A stretch of DNA of 64,000 bases from Terebella lapidaria. Taxonomy: Eukaryota > Annelida > Polychaeta > Terebellida > Terebellidae. Numbering within the stretch: the stretch's first letter is position 1; each line of letters starts with the position of its first letter. Below, piece after piece: positions 10,601-25,600 of the stretch. The notes under the pieces are model-generated. The model was not told the DNA's origin and made no database searches. It was given only the letters and a program-made list of their open reading frames with translations. The position numbers and the translations under genes were made by a program. The stretch is from NCBI GenBank assembly GCA_949152475.1, contig OX424563.1, positions 36,218,120 through 36,282,119 on the forward strand, in the 5' to 3' direction.

Positions 10601-13600
10601 TTGTACGTGTGCCTTACAGTGTGGCCGCGTAGTGTCGTGTTACCTCTCCAACGGCCTGTACATGTTTGTACGTGTGCCTTACAGTGTGGCCGCGTAGTGT
10701 CGTATTACCTCTCCAATGACCTGTACATGTTTGTACGTGTGCCTTACAGTGTGGCCGCGTAGTGTCGTGTTACCTCTCCACTGACCTGTACATGTTTGTA
10801 CGTGTGTCTCACAGTGTGTCCGCGTAGTGTCGTGTTACCTCTCCAATGACCTGTACATGTTTGTACGTGTGCCTTACAGTGTGGCCGCGTAGTGTCGTGT
10901 TACCTCTCCAATGACCTCTACATGTTTGTACGTGTGCCTTACAGTGTGGCCGCGTAGTGTTGTGTTACCTCTCCAATGACCTGTACATGTTTGTACGTGT
11001 GTCTTACAGTGTGGCCGCGTAGTGTCGTGTTACCTCTCCAATGACCTGTACATGTTTGTACGTGTGTCTTACAGTGTGGCCGCGTAGTGTCGTGTTACCT
11101 CTCCAACGACCTGTACATGTTTGTACGTGTGTCTCACAGTGTGTCCGCGTAGTGTCGTGTTACCTCTCCAATGACCTGTACATGTTTGTACGTGTGTCTG
11201 ACAGTGTTGCCGCGTAGTGTCGTGTTACCTCTCCAATGACCTGTACATGTTTGTGCGTGTGCCTTACAGTGTGGCCGCGTAGTGTCGTGTTACCTCTCCA
11301 ATGACCTGTACATGTTTGTACGAGTGTCTTACAGTGTGGCCGTGTAGTGTCGTGTTACCTCTCCAATGACCTGTACATGTTTGTACGTGTGTCTTACAGT
11401 GTGGCCGCGTAGTGTCGTGTTACCTCTCCAATGACCTGTACATGTTGGTACGTGTGTCTCACAGTGTGGCCGCGTAGTGTCGTGTTACCTCTCCAATGAC
11501 CTGTACATGTTTGTACGTGTGTCTTTCAGTGTGGGCGTGTAGTGTCGTGTTACCTCTCCAATGACCTGTACATGTTTGTACGTGTGTCTTACAGTGTGGC
11601 CGCGTAGTGTCGTGTTACCTCTCCAATGACCTGTACATGTTTGTACGTGTGTCTTTCAGTGTGGGCGTGTAGTGTCGTGTTACCTCTCCAATGACCTGTA
11701 CATGTTTGTACGTGTGTCTTTCAGTGTGGCCGCGTAGTGTCGTGTTACCTCTCCAATGACCTGTACATGTTTGTACGTGTGCTTACAGTGTGGCCGCGTA
11801 GTGTCGTGTTACCTCTCCAATGACCTGTACATGTTTGTACGTGTGTCTTTCAGTGTGGCCGCGTAGTGTCGTGTTACCTCTCCAATGACCTGTACATGTT
11901 TGTACGTGTGCCTTACAGTGTGGCCGGGTAGTGTCGTGTTACCTCTCCAATAACCTGTACATGTTTGTACGTGTGTCTTACAGTGTGGCCGCGTAGTGTC
12001 GTGTTACCTCTCCAATGACCTGTACGTGTTTGTACGTGTGCCTTAAAGTGTGGCCGCGTAGTGTCGTGTTATTTCTCCAATGACCTGTACATGTTTGTAC
12101 GTGTGCCTTACAGTGTGGCCGCGTAGTGTCGTGTTACCTCTCCAATGACCTGTACATGTTTGTACGTGTGTCTTACAGTGTGGCCGAGTAGTGTCGTGTT
12201 ACCTCTCCAATGACCTGTACATGTTTGTACGTGTGTCTGACAGTGTTGCCGCGTAGTGTCGTGTTACCTCTCCAATGACCTGTACATGTTTGTGCGTGTG
12301 CCTTACAGTGTGGCCGCGTAGTGTCGTGTTACCTCTCCAATGACCTGTACATGTTTGTACGAGTGTCTTACAGTGTGGCCGTGTAGTGTCGTGTTACCTC
12401 TCCAATGACCTGTACATGTTTGTACGTGTGTCTTACAGTGTGGCCGCGTAGTGTCGTGTTACCTCTCCAATGACCTGTACATGTTGGTACGTGTGTCTCA
12501 CAGTGTGGCCGCGTAGTGTCGTGTTACCTCTCCAATGACCTGTACATGTTTGTACGTGTGTCTTTCAGTGTGGGCGTGTAGTGTCGTGTTACCTCTCCAA
12601 TGACCTGTACATGTTTGTACGTGTGTCTTACAGTGTGGCCGCGTAGTGTCGTGTTACCTCTCCAATGACCTGTACATGTTTGTACGTGTGTCTTTCAGTG
12701 TGGGCGTGTAGTGTCGTGTTACCTCTCCAATGACCTGTACATGTTGGTACGTGTGTCTTTCAGTGTGGCCGCGTAGTGTCGTGTTACCTCTCCAATGACC
12801 TGTACATGTTTGTACGTGTGCTTACAGTGTGGCCGCGTAGTGTCGTGTTACCTCTCCAATGACCTGTACATGTTTGTACGTGTGTCTTTCAGTGTGGCCG
12901 CGTAGTGTCGTGTTACCTCTCCAATGACCTGTACATGTTTGTACGTGTGCCTTACAGTGTGGCCGGGTAGTGTCGTGTTACCTCTCCAATAACCTGTACA
13001 TGTTTGTACGTGTGTCTTACAGTGTGGCCGCGTAGTGTCGTGTTACCTCTCCAATGACCTGTACGTGTTTGTACGCGTGCCTTAAAGTGTGGCCGCGTAG
13101 TGTCGTGTTATTTCTCCAATGACCTGTACATGTTTGTACGTGTGCCTTACAGTGTGGCCGCGTAGTGTCGTGTTACCTCTCCAATGACCTGTACATGTTT
13201 GTACGTGTGTCTTACAGTGTGGCCGAGTAGTGTCGTGTTACCTCTCCAATGACCTGTACATGTTTGTACGTGTGTCTTACAGTGTGGCCGCGTAGTGTCG
13301 TGTTACCTCTCCAATGACCTGTACGTGTTTGTACGTGTGCCTTACAGTGTGGCCGTGTAGTGTCGTGTTACCTCTCCAATGACCTGTACATGTTTGTACG
13401 TGTGTCTTACAGTGTGGCCGCGTAGTGTCGTGTTACCTCTCCAATCACCTGTACATGTTTGTACGTGTGTCTGACAGTGTTGCCGCGTAGTGTCGTGTTA
13501 CCTCTCCAATGACCTGTACATGTTTGTACGTGTGCCTTACAGTGTGGCAGCGTAGTGTCGTGTTACCTCTCGAATAACCTGTACATGTTTGTACGTGTGT

Positions 13601-16600
13601 CTTACAGTGTGGCCTAGTAGTGTCGTGTTTCCTCTGCAATGACCTGTACATGTTTGTACGTGTGTCTTACAGTGTGGCCGCGTAGTGTCGTGTTACCTCT
13701 CCAATGACCTGTACATGTTTGTACATGTGTCTTACAGTGTGGCCGCGTAGTGTCGTGTTACCTCTCCAATGACCTGTACATGTTTGTACGTGTGTCTTAC
13801 AGTGTGACCGCGTAGTGTCGTGTTACCTCTCCAATGACCTGTACATGTTTGTACGTGTGTCTTACAGTGTGGCCGGATAGTGTCGTGTTACCTCTCCAAT
13901 GACCTGTACATGTTTGTACGTGTGCCTTACAGTGTGGCCGGGTAGTGTCGTGTTACCTCTCCAATGACCTGTACATGTTTGTATGTGTGTCTTACAGTGT
14001 GGGCGCGTAGTGTCGTGTTAACTTTTCAATGACCTGTACATGTTTGTACGTGTGTCTTACAGTGTGGCCGCGTAGTGTCGTGTTACCTCTCCAATGACCT
14101 GTACATGTTTGTACGTGTGTCTTACAGTGTGGCCCAGTAGTGTCGTGTTTCCTCTGCAATGACCTGTACATGTTTGTACGTGTGTCTTACAGTGTGGCCG
14201 CGTAGTGTCTTGTTACCTCTCCAATGACCTGTATATGTTTGTACGTGTGTCTTACAGTGTGGCCGCGTAGTGTCGTGTTACCTTTCCAATGACCTGTACA
14301 TGTTTGTACGTGTGCCTTACTGTGTGGCCGCGTAGTGTCGTGTTACCTCTCCAATGACCTGTACATGTTTGTACGTGTGTCTTACAGTGTGGCCGCGTAG
14401 TGTCGTGTTACCTCTCCAATGACCTGTACATGTTTGTACGTGTGTCTCACAGTGTGGCCGCGTAGTGTCGTGTTACCTCTCCAATGACCTGTACATGTTT
14501 GTACGTGTGCCTTACAGTGTGGCCCTGTAGTGTCGTGTTTCCTCTCCAATGACCTGTACCTGTTTGTACGTGTGCCTTGCAGTGTGGCCGCATAGTGTCG
14601 TGTTACCTCTCCAATGACCTGTACATGTTTGTACGTGTGCCTTACAGTGTGGCCGCGTAGTGTCGTGTTACCTCTCCAATGACCTGTACATGTTTGTACG
14701 TGTGTCTGACAGTGTGGCCGCGTAGTGTCGTGTTACCTCTCCGACCTGTACATGTTTGTACGTGTGTCTTACAGTGTGGCCGCGTAGTGTCGTGTTACCT
14801 CTCCAATGACCTGTACATGTTTGTGCGTGTGCCTTACAGTGTGGCCGCATAGTGTCGTGTTACCTCTCCAATGACCTGTACATGTTTGTACGTGTGTCTT
14901 ACAGTGTGGCCGCGTAGTGTCGTGTTACCTCTCCAATGACCTGTACATGTTTGTACATGTGTCTTACAGTGTGGCCGCGTATTGTCGTGTTACCTCTCCA
15001 ATGACCTGTACATGTTTGTACGTGTGTCTTACAGTGTGGCCGCGTAGTGTCGTGTTACCTCTCCAATGACCTGTACATGTTTGTATGTGTGCCTTACAGT
15101 GCGGCCGGATAGTGTCGTGTTACCTCTCCAATGACCTGTACATGTTTGTACCTGTGCCTTACAGTGTGGCCGCGTAGTGTCGTGTTACCTCCGACCTGTA
15201 CATGTTTGTACGTATGCCTTACAGTGTGGCCGCTTAATGTCGTGTTACCTCTCCAATGACCTGTACATGTTTGTACGTGTGTCTTACAGTGTGGCCGCGT
15301 AGTGTCGTGTTACCTCTCCAATGACCTGTACATGTTTGTACGTGTGTCTTACAGTGTGGCCGCGTAGTGTCGTGTTACCTCTCCAATGACCTGTACATGT
15401 TTGTACGTGTGTCTTACAGTGTGGCCGCGTAGTGTCATGTTACCTCTCCAATGACCTGTACATGTTTGTACGTGTGCCTTACAGTGTGGCCGCGTAGTGT
15501 CGTGTTTCCTTTCCAATGACCTGTACATGTTTGTACGTGTGTCTTACAGTGTGGCCGCGTAGTGTCGTGTTACCTCCGACCTGTACATGTTTGTACGTGT
15601 GCCTTACAGTGTGGCCGCGTAATGTCGTGTTACCTCTCCAATGACCTGTACATGTTTGTACGTGTGCCTTACAGTGTGGCCGCGTAGTGTCGTGTTACCT
15701 CTCCAATGACCTGTACATGTTTGTACGTGTGTCTTACAGTGTGGCCGCGTAGTGTCGTGTTACCTCTCCAATGACCTGTACATGTTTGTACGTGTGTCTT
15801 ACAGTGTGGCCGCGTAGTGTCGTGTTTCCTCTCCAATGACCTGTACATGTTTGTACGTGTGCCTTACAGTGTGGCCGCGTAGTGTCGTGTTACCTCTCCA
15901 ATGACCTGTACATGTTTGTACGTGTGTCTTACAGTGTGGTCGAGTAGTGTACTGTTACCTCTCCAATGACCTGTACATGTTTGTACGTGTGTCTTACAGT
16001 GTGGCCGCGTAGTGTCGTGTTGCCTCTCCATTGACCTGTACCTGTTTGTATGTGTGCCTTACAGTGTGGCCGCGTAGTGTCGTGTTACCTCTCCAATGAC
16101 CTGTACATGTTTGTACGTGTGTCTTACAGTGTGGCCGCGTAGTGTCGTGTTACCTCTCCAATGACCTGTACATGTTTGTACGTGTGTCTTACAGTGTGGC
16201 CGCGTAGTGTCGTGTTACCTCTCCAATGACCTGTACATGTTTGTACGTGTGTCTTACAGTGTGGCCGCGTAGTGTCGTGTTACCTCTCCAATGACCTGTA
16301 CATGTTTGTACGTGTGTCTTACAGTGTGGCCGCGTAGTGTCGTGTTACCTCTCCAATGACCTGTACATGTTTGTACGTGTGTCTTACAGTGTGGCCGCGT
16401 AGTGTCGTGTTACCTCTCCAATGACCTGTACATTATTGTACGTGTGGCTTACAGTGTGGCCGCGTAGTGTCGTGTTACCTCTCCAATGACCTGTACATGT
16501 TTGTACATGTGTCTTACAGTGTGGCCGCGTAGTGTCGTGTTAACTCTCCAATGACCTGTACATGTTTGTGTGTGTGTCTTACAGTGTGGCCGGGTAGTGT

Positions 16601-19600
16601 CGTGTTACCTCTCGAATGACCTGTACATGTTTGTACGTGTGTCTTACAGTGTGGCCGCGTAGTGTCGTATTACCTCTCCAATGACCTGTACATGTTTGTA
16701 CGTGTGTCTTACAGTGTGGCCGCGTAGTGTCGTATTACTTCTCCAATGACCTGTACATGTTTGTTCGTGTGCCTTACAATGTGGCCGCATAGTTCGTGTT
16801 ACCTCTCCAATGACCTGTACATGTTTGTACGTGTGTCTTAGAGTGTGGCCGCGTAGTGTCATTTTACCTCTCCAATGACCTGTACATGTTTGTATGTGTG
16901 CCTGACAGTGTGGCCGCGTAGTGTCGTGTTACCTCTCGAATGACCTGTACATGTTTGTACGTGTGCCTGACAGTGTGGCCGCGTAGTGTCGTGTTACCTC
17001 TCGAATGACCTGTACATGTTTGTACGTGTGTCTTACAGTGTGGCCGCGTAGTGTCGTATTACCTCTCCAATGACCTGTACATGTTTGTTCGTGTGCCTTA
17101 CAATGTGGCCGCGTAGTTCGTGTTACCTCTCCAATGACCTGTACATGTTTGTACGTGTGTCTTAGAGTGTGGCCGCGTAGTGTCATGTTACCACTCCAAT
17201 GACCTGTACATGTTTGTAAGTGTGTCTTACAGTGTGGCCGCGTAGTGTCGTGTTACCTCTCCAATGACCTGTACATGTTTGTACGTGTGTCTTACAGTGT
17301 GGCCGCGTAGTGTCGTGTTACCTCTCCAATGACCTGTACATGTTTGTACGTGTGCCTTACAGTGTGGCCGCGTAGTGTCGTGTTACCTCTCCAATGACCT
17401 GTACATGTTTGTACGTGTGCTTTACAGTGTGGCCGTGTAGTGTCGTGTTACCTCTCCAATGACCTGTACATGTTTGTACGTGTGTCTTACAGTGTGGCCG
17501 CGTAGTGTCGTATTACCTCTCCAATGACCTGTACATGTTTGTTCGTGTGCCTTACAATGTGGCCGCGTAGTTCGTGTTACCTCTGCAATGACCTGTACAT
17601 GTTTGTACGTGTGTCTTAGAGTGTGGCCGCGTAGTGTCATGTTACCTCTCCAATGACCTGTACATGTTTGTAAGTGTGTCTTACAGTGTGGCCGCGTAGT
17701 GTCGTGTTACCTCTCCAATGACCTGTACATGTTTGTACGTGTGTCTTACAGTGTGGCCGCGTAGTGTCGTGTTACCTCTCCAATGACCTGTACATGTTTG
17801 TACGTGTGCCTTACAGTGTGGCCGCGTAGTGTCATGTTACCTCTCCAATGACCTGTACATGTTTGTACGTGTGTCTTACAGTGTGACCGCGTAGTGTCGT
17901 GTTACCTCTCCAATGACCTGTACATGTTTGTACGTGTGTCTTACAGTGTGGCCGGATAGTGTCGTGTTACCTCTCCAATGACCTGTACATGTTTGTACGT
18001 GTGCCTTACAGTGTGGCCGGGTAGTGTCGTGTTACCTCTCCAATGACCTGTACATGTTTGTATGTGTGTCTTACAGTGTGGGCGCGTAGTGTCGTGTTAA
18101 CTTTTCAATGACCTGTACATGTTTGTACGTGTGTCTTACAGTGTGGCCGCGTAGTGTCGTGTTACCTCTCCAATGACCTGTACATGTTTGTACGTGTGTC
18201 TTACAGTGTGGCCCAGTAGTGTCGTGTTTCCTCTGCAATGACCTGTACATGTTTGTACGTGTGTCTTACAGTGTGGCCGCGTAGTGTCTTGTTACCTCTC
18301 CAATGACCTGTATATGTTTGTACGTGTGTCTTACAGTGTGGCCGCGTAGTGTCGTGTTACCTTTCCAATGACCTGTACATGTTTGTACGTGTGCCTTACT
18401 GTGTGGCCGCGTAGTGTCGTGTTACCTCTCCAATGACCTGTACATGTTTGTACGTGTGTCTTACAGTGTGGCCGCGTAGTGTCGTGTTACCTCTCCAATG
18501 ACCTGTACATGTTTGTACGTGTGTCTCACAGTGTGGCCGCGTAGTGTCGTGTTACCTCTCCAATGACCTGTACATGTTTGTACGTGTGCCTTACAGTGTG
18601 GCCCTGTAGTGTCGTGTTTCCTCTCCAATGACCTGTACCTGTTTGTACGTGTGCCTTGCAGTGTGGCCGCATAGTGTCGTGTTACCTCTCCAATGACCTG
18701 TACATGTTTGTACGTGTGCCTTACAGTGTGGCCGCGTAGTGTCGTGTTACCTCTCCAATGACCTGTACATGTTTGTACGTGTGTCTGACAGTGTGGCCGC
18801 GTAGTGTCGTGTTACCTCTCCGACCTGTACATGTTTGTACGTGTGTCTTACAGTGTGGCCGCGTAGTGTCGTGTTACCTCTCCAATGACCTGTACATGTT
18901 TGTGCGTGTGCCTTACAGTGTGGCCGCATAGTGTCGTGTTACCTCTCCAATGACCTGTACATGTTTGTACGTGTGTCTTACAGTGTGGCCGCGTAGTGTC
19001 GTGTTACCTCTCCAATGACCTGTACATGTTTGTACATGTGTCTTACAGTGTGGCCGCGTATTGTCGTGTTACCTCTCCAATGACCTGTACATGTTTGTAC
19101 GTGTGTCTTACAGTGTGGCCGCGTAGTGTCGTGTTACCTCTCCAATGACCTGTACATGTTTGTATGTGTGCCTTACAGTGCGGCCGGATAGTGTCGTGTT
19201 ACCTCTCCAATGACCTGTACATGTTTGTACCTGTGCCTTACAGTGTGGCCGCGTAGTGTCGTGTTACCTCCGACCTGTACATGTTTGTACGTATGCCTTA
19301 CAGTGTGGCCGCTTAATGTCGTGTTACCTCTCCAATGACCTGTACATGTTTGTACGTGTGTCTTACAGTGTGGCCGCGTAGTGTCGTGTTACCTCTCCAA
19401 TGACCTGTACATGTTTGTACGTGTGTCTTACAGTGTGGCCGCGTAGTGTCGTGTTACCTCTCCAATGACCTGTACATGTTTGTACGTGTGTCTTACAGTG
19501 TGGCCGCGTAGTGTCATGTTACCTCTCCAATGACCTGTACATGTTTGTACGTGTGCCTTACAGTGTGGCCGCGTAGTGTCGTGTTTCCTTTCCAATGACC

Positions 19601-22600
19601 TGTACATGTTTGTACGTGTGTCTTACAGTGTGGCCGCGTAGTGTCGTGTTACCTCCGACCTGTACATGTTTGTACGTGTGCCTTACAGTGTGGCCGCGTA
19701 ATGTCGTGTTACCTCTCCAATGACCTGTACATGTTTGTACGTGTGCCTTACAGTGTGGCCGCGTAGTGTCGTGTTACCTCTCCAATGACCTGTACATGTT
19801 TGTACGTGTGTCTTACAGTGTGGCCGCGTAGTGTCGTGTTACCTCTCCAATGACCTGTACATGTTTGTACGTGTGTCTTACAGTGTGGCCGCGTAGTGTC
19901 GTGTTTCCTCTCCAATGACCTGTACATGTTTGTACGTGTGCCTTACAGTGTGGCCGCGTAGTGTCGTGTTACCTCTCCAATGACCTGTACATGTTTGTAC
20001 GTGTGTCTTACAGTGTGGCCCAGTAGTGTCGTGTTTCCTCTGCAATGACCTGTACATGTTTGTACGTGTGTCTTACAGTGTGGCCGCGTAGTGTCTTGTT
20101 ACCTCTCCAATGACCTGTATATGTTTGTACGTGTGTCTTACAGTGTGGCCGCGTAGTGTCGTGTTACCTCTCCAATGACCTGTACATGTTTGTACGTGTG
20201 TCTTACAGTGTGGCCCAGTAGTGTCGTGTTTCCTCTGCAATGACCTGTACATGTTTGTACGTGTGTCTTACAGTGTGGCCGCGTAGTGTCTTGTTACCTC
20301 TCCAATGACCTGTACATGTTTGTACGTGTGTCTTACAGTGTGGCCGCGTAGTGTCGTGTTACCTCTCCAATGACCTGTACATGTTTGTACGTGTGTCTTA
20401 CAGTGTGGTCGAGTAGTGTACTGTTACCTCTCCAATGACCTGTACATGTTTGTACGTGTGTCTTACAGTGTGGCCGCGTAGTGTCGTGTTGCCTCTCCAT
20501 TGACCTGTACCTGTTTGTATGTGTGCCTTACAGTGTGGCCGCGTAGTGTCGTGTTACCTCTCCAATGACCTGTACATGTTTGTACGTGTGTCTTACAGTG
20601 TGGCCGCGTAGTGTCGTGTTACCTCTCCAATGACCTGTACATGTTTGTACGTGTGTCTTACAGTGTGGCCGCGTAGTGTCGTGTTACCTCTCCAATGACC
20701 TGTACATGTTTGTACGTGTGTCTTACAGTGTGGCCGCGTAGTGTCGTGTTACCTCTCCAATGACCTGTACATGTTTGTACGTGTGTCTTACAGTGTGGCC
20801 GCGTAGTGTCGTGTTACCTCTCCAATGACCTGTACATGTTTGTACGTGTGTCTTACAGTGTGGCCGCGTAGTGTCGTGTTACCTCTCCAATGACCTGTAC
20901 ATTATTGTACGTGTGGCTTACAGTGTGGCCGCGTAGTGTCGTGTTACCTCTCCAATGACCTGTACATGTTTGTACATGTGTCTTACAGTGTGGCCGCGTA
21001 GTGTCGTGTTAACTCTCCAATGACCTGTACATGTTTGTGTGTGTGTCTTACAGTGTGGCCGGGTAGTGTCGTGTTACCTCTCGAATGACCTGTACATGTT
21101 TGTACGTGTGTCTTACAGTGTGGCCGCGTAGTGTCGTATTACCTCTCCAATGACCTGTACATGTTTGTACGTGTGTCTTACAGTGTGGCCGCGTAGTGTC
21201 GTATTACTTCTCCAATGACCTGTACATGTTTGTTCGTGTGCCTTACAATGTGGCCGCATAGTTCGTGTTACCTCTCCAATGACCTGTACATGTTTGTACG
21301 TGTGTCTTGGAGTGTGGCCGCGTAGTGTCATTTTACCTCTCCAATGACCTGTACATGTTTGTATGTGTGCCTGACAGTGTGGCCGCGTAGTGTCGTGTTA
21401 CCTCTCCAATGACCTGTACATGTTTGTACGTGTGCCTGACAGTGTGGCCGCGTAGTGTCGTGTTACCTCTCCAATGACCTGTACATGTTTGTACGTGTGC
21501 CTTACAGTGTGGCCGCGTAGTGTCGTGTTACCTCTCCAATGATCTGTACATGTTTGTACGTGTGTCTTACAGTGTGGCCGCGTAGGGTCGTATTACCTCT
21601 CCAATGACCTGTACATGTTTGTACGTGTGTCTTACAGTGTGGCCGCGTAGTGTCGTATTACCTCTCCAATGACCTGTACATGTTTGTTCGTGTGCCTTAC
21701 AATGTGGCCGCGTAGTTCGTGTTACCTCTCCAATGACCTGTACATGTTTGTACGTGTGTCTTAGAGTGTGGCCGCGTAGTGTCATTTTACCTCTCCAATG
21801 ACCTGTACATGTTTGTACGTGTGCCTGACAGTGTGGCCGCGTAGTGTCGTGTTACCTCTCGAATGACCTGTACATGTTTGTACGTGTGTCTTACAGTGTG
21901 GCCGCGTAGTGTCGTATTACCTCTCCAATGACCTGTACATGTTTGTTCGTGTGCCTTACAATGTGGTTGCGTAGTTCGTGTTACCTCTCCAATGACCTGT
22001 ACATGTTTGTACGTGTGTCTTAGAGTGTGGCCGCGTAGTGTCATGTTACCACTCCAATGACCTGTACATGTTTATAAGTGTGTCTTACAGTGTGGCCACG
22101 TAGTGTCGTGTTACCTCTCCAATGACCTGTACATGTTTGTACGTGTGTCTTACAGTGTGGCCTCGTAGTGTCGTGTTACCTCTCCAATGACCTGTACATG
22201 TTTGTACGTGTGCCTTACAGTGTGGCCGCGTAGTGTCGTGTTACCTCTCCAATGACCTGTACATGTTTGTACGTGTGCTTTACAGTGTGGCCGTGTAGTG
22301 TCGTGTTACCTCTCCAATGACCTGTACATGTTTGTACGTGTGTCTTACAGTGTGGCCGCGTAGTGTCGTATTACCTCTCCAATGACCTGTACATGTTTGT
22401 TCGTGTGCCTTACAATGTGGCCGCGTAGTTCGTGTTACCTCTCCAATGACCTGTACATGTTTGTACGTGTGTCTTAGAGTGTGGCCGCGTAGTGTCATGT
22501 TACCTCTCCAATGACCTGTACATGTTTGTAAGTGTGTCTTACAGTGTGGCCGCGTAGTGTCGTGTTACCTCTCCAATGACCTGTACATGTTTGTACGTGT

Positions 22601-25600
22601 GCCTTACAGTGTGGCCGCGTAGTGTCGTGTTACCTCTCCAATGACCTGTACATGTTTGTACGTGTGCCTTACAGTGTGGCCGCGTAGTGTCGTGTTACCT
22701 CTCCAATGACCTGTACATGTTTGTACGTGTGCTTTACAGTGTGGCCGTGTAGTGTCGTGTTACCTCTCCAATGACCTGTACATGTTTGTTCGTGTGCCTT
22801 ACAATGTGGCCGCGTAGTTCGTGTTACCTCTCCAATGACCTGTACATGTTTGTACGTGTGTCTTAGAGTGTGGCCGCGTAGTGTCATGTTACCACTCCAA
22901 TGACCTGTACATGTTTATAAGTGTGTCTTACAGGGTGGCCACGTAGTGTCGTGTTACCTCTCCAATGACCTGTACATGTTTGTACGTGTGTCTTACAGTG
23001 TGGCCGCGTAGTGTCGTGTTACCTCTCCAATGACCTGTACATGTTTGTACGTGTGCCTTACAGTGTGGCCGCGTAGTGTCGTGTTACCTCTCCAATGACC
23101 TGTACATGTTTGTACGTGTGCTTTACAGTGTGGCCGTGTAGTGACGTGTTACCTCTCCAATGACCTGTACATGTTTGTACGTGTGTCTTACAGTGTGGCC
23201 GCGTAGTGTCGTATTACCTCTCCAATGACCTGTACATGTTTGTACGTGTGCCTTACAATGTGGCCGCGTAGTTCGTGTTACCTCTCCAATGACCTGTACA
23301 TGTTTGTACGTGTGTCTTAGAGTGTGGCCGCGTAGTGTCATGTTACCTCTCCAATGACCTGTACATGTTTGTAAGTGTGTCTTACAGTGTGGCCGCGTAG
23401 TGTCGTGTTACCTCTCCAATGACCTGTACATGTTTGTACGTGTGCCTTACAGTGTGGCCGCGTAGTGTCGTGTTACCTCTCCAATGACCTGTACATGTTT
23501 GTACGTGTGCCTTACAGTGTGGCCGCGTAGTGTCGTGTTACCTCTCCAATGACCTGTACATGTTTATACGTGTGTCTTACAGTGTGGCCGCGTAGTGTCG
23601 TGTTACCTCTCCAATGACCTGTACATGTTTGTACGTGTGTCTTACAGTGTGGCCGCGTAGTGTCGTGTTTCCTCTCCAATGACCTGTACATGTTTGTACG
23701 TGTGCCTTACAGTGTGGCCGCGTAGTGTCGTGTTACCTCTCCAATGACCTGTACATCTTTGTACGTGTGTCTTACAGTGTGGTCGAGTAGTGTACTGTTA
23801 CCTCTCCAATGACCTGTACATGTTTGTACGTGTGTCTTACAGTGTGGCCGCGTAGTGTCGTGTTGCCTCTCCATTGACCTGTACCTGTTTGTATGTGTGC
23901 CTTACAGTGTGGCCGCGTAGTGTCGTGTTACCTCTCCAATGACCTGTACATGTTTGTACGTGTGTCTTACAGTGTGGCCGCGTAGTGTCGTGTTACCTCT
24001 CCAATGACCTGTACATGTTTGTACGTGTGTCTTACAGTGTGGCCGCGTAGTGTCGTGTTACCTCTCCAATGACCTGTACATGTTTGTACGTGTGTCTTAC
24101 AGTGTGGCCGCGTAGTGTCGTGTTACCTCTCCAATGACCTGTACATGTTTGTACGTGTGTCTTACAGTGTGGCCGCGTAGTGTCGTGTTACCTCTCCAAT
24201 GACCTGTACATGTTTGTACGTGTGTCTTAGAGTGTGGCCGCGTAGTGTCGTGTTACCTCTCCAATGACCTGTACATGTTTGTACGTGTGTCTTACAGTGT
24301 GGCCGCGTAGTGTCGTGTTACCTCTCCAATGACCTGTACATGTTTGTACGTGTGTCTTACAGTGTGGCCGCGTAGTGTCGTGTTACCTCTCCAATGACCT
24401 GTACATGTTTGTACGTGTGTCTTACAGTGTGGCCGCGTAGTGTCGTGTTACCTCTCCAATGACCTGTACATTATTGTACGTGTGGCTTACAGTGTGGCCG
24501 CGTAGTGTCGTGTTACCTCTCCAATGACCTGTACATGTTTGTACATGTGTCTTACAGTGTGGCCGCGTAGTGTCGTGTTACCTCTCCAATGACCTGTACA
24601 TGTTTGTGTGTGTGTCTTACAGTGTGGCCGGGTAGTGTCGTGTTACCTCTCGAATGACCTGTACATGTTTGTACATGTGTCTTACAGTGTGGCCGCGTAG
24701 TGTCGTATTACCTCTCCAATGACCTGTACATGTTTGTACGTGTGTCTTACAGTGTGGCCGCGTAGTGTCGTATTACCTCTCCAATGAACTGTACATGTTT
24801 GTTCGTGTGCCTTACAATGTGGCCGCGTAGTTCGTGTTACCTCTCCAATGACCTGTACATGTTTGTACGTGTGTCTTAGAGTGTGGCCGCGTAGTGTCAT
24901 TTTACCTCTCGAATGACCTGTACATGTTTGTACGTGTGTCTGACAGTGTGGCCGCGTAGTGTCGTGTTACCTCTCAAATGACCTGTACATGTTTGTACGT
25001 GTGTCTTACAGTGTGGCCGCGTAGTGTCGTGTTTCCTCTCCAATGACCTGTACATGTTTGTACGTGTGCCTTACAGTGTGGCCGCGTAGTGTCGTGTTAC
25101 CTCTCCAATGACCTGTACATCTTTGTACGTGTGTCTTACAGTGTGGTCGAGTAGTGTACTGTTACCTCTCCAATGACCTGTACATGTTTGTACGTGTGTC
25201 TTACAGTGTGGCCGCGTAGTGTCGTGTTGCCTCTCCATTGACCTGTACCTGTTTGTATGTGTGCCTTACAGTGTGGCCGCGTAGTGTCGTGTTACCTCTC
25301 CAATGACCTGTACATGTTTGTACGTGTGTCTTACAGTGTGGCCGCGTAGTGTCGTGTTACCTCTCCAATGACCTGTACATGTTTGTACGTGTGTCTTACA
25401 GTGTGGCCGCGTAGTGTCGTGTTACCTCTCCAATGACCTGTACATGTTTGTACGTGTGTCTTACAGTGTGGCCGCGTAGTGTCGTGTTACCTCTCCAATG
25501 ACCTGTACATGTTTGTACGTGTGTCTTACAGTGTGGCCGCGTAGTGTCGTGTTACCTCTCCAATGACCTGTACATGTTTGTACGTGTGTCTTACAGTGTG

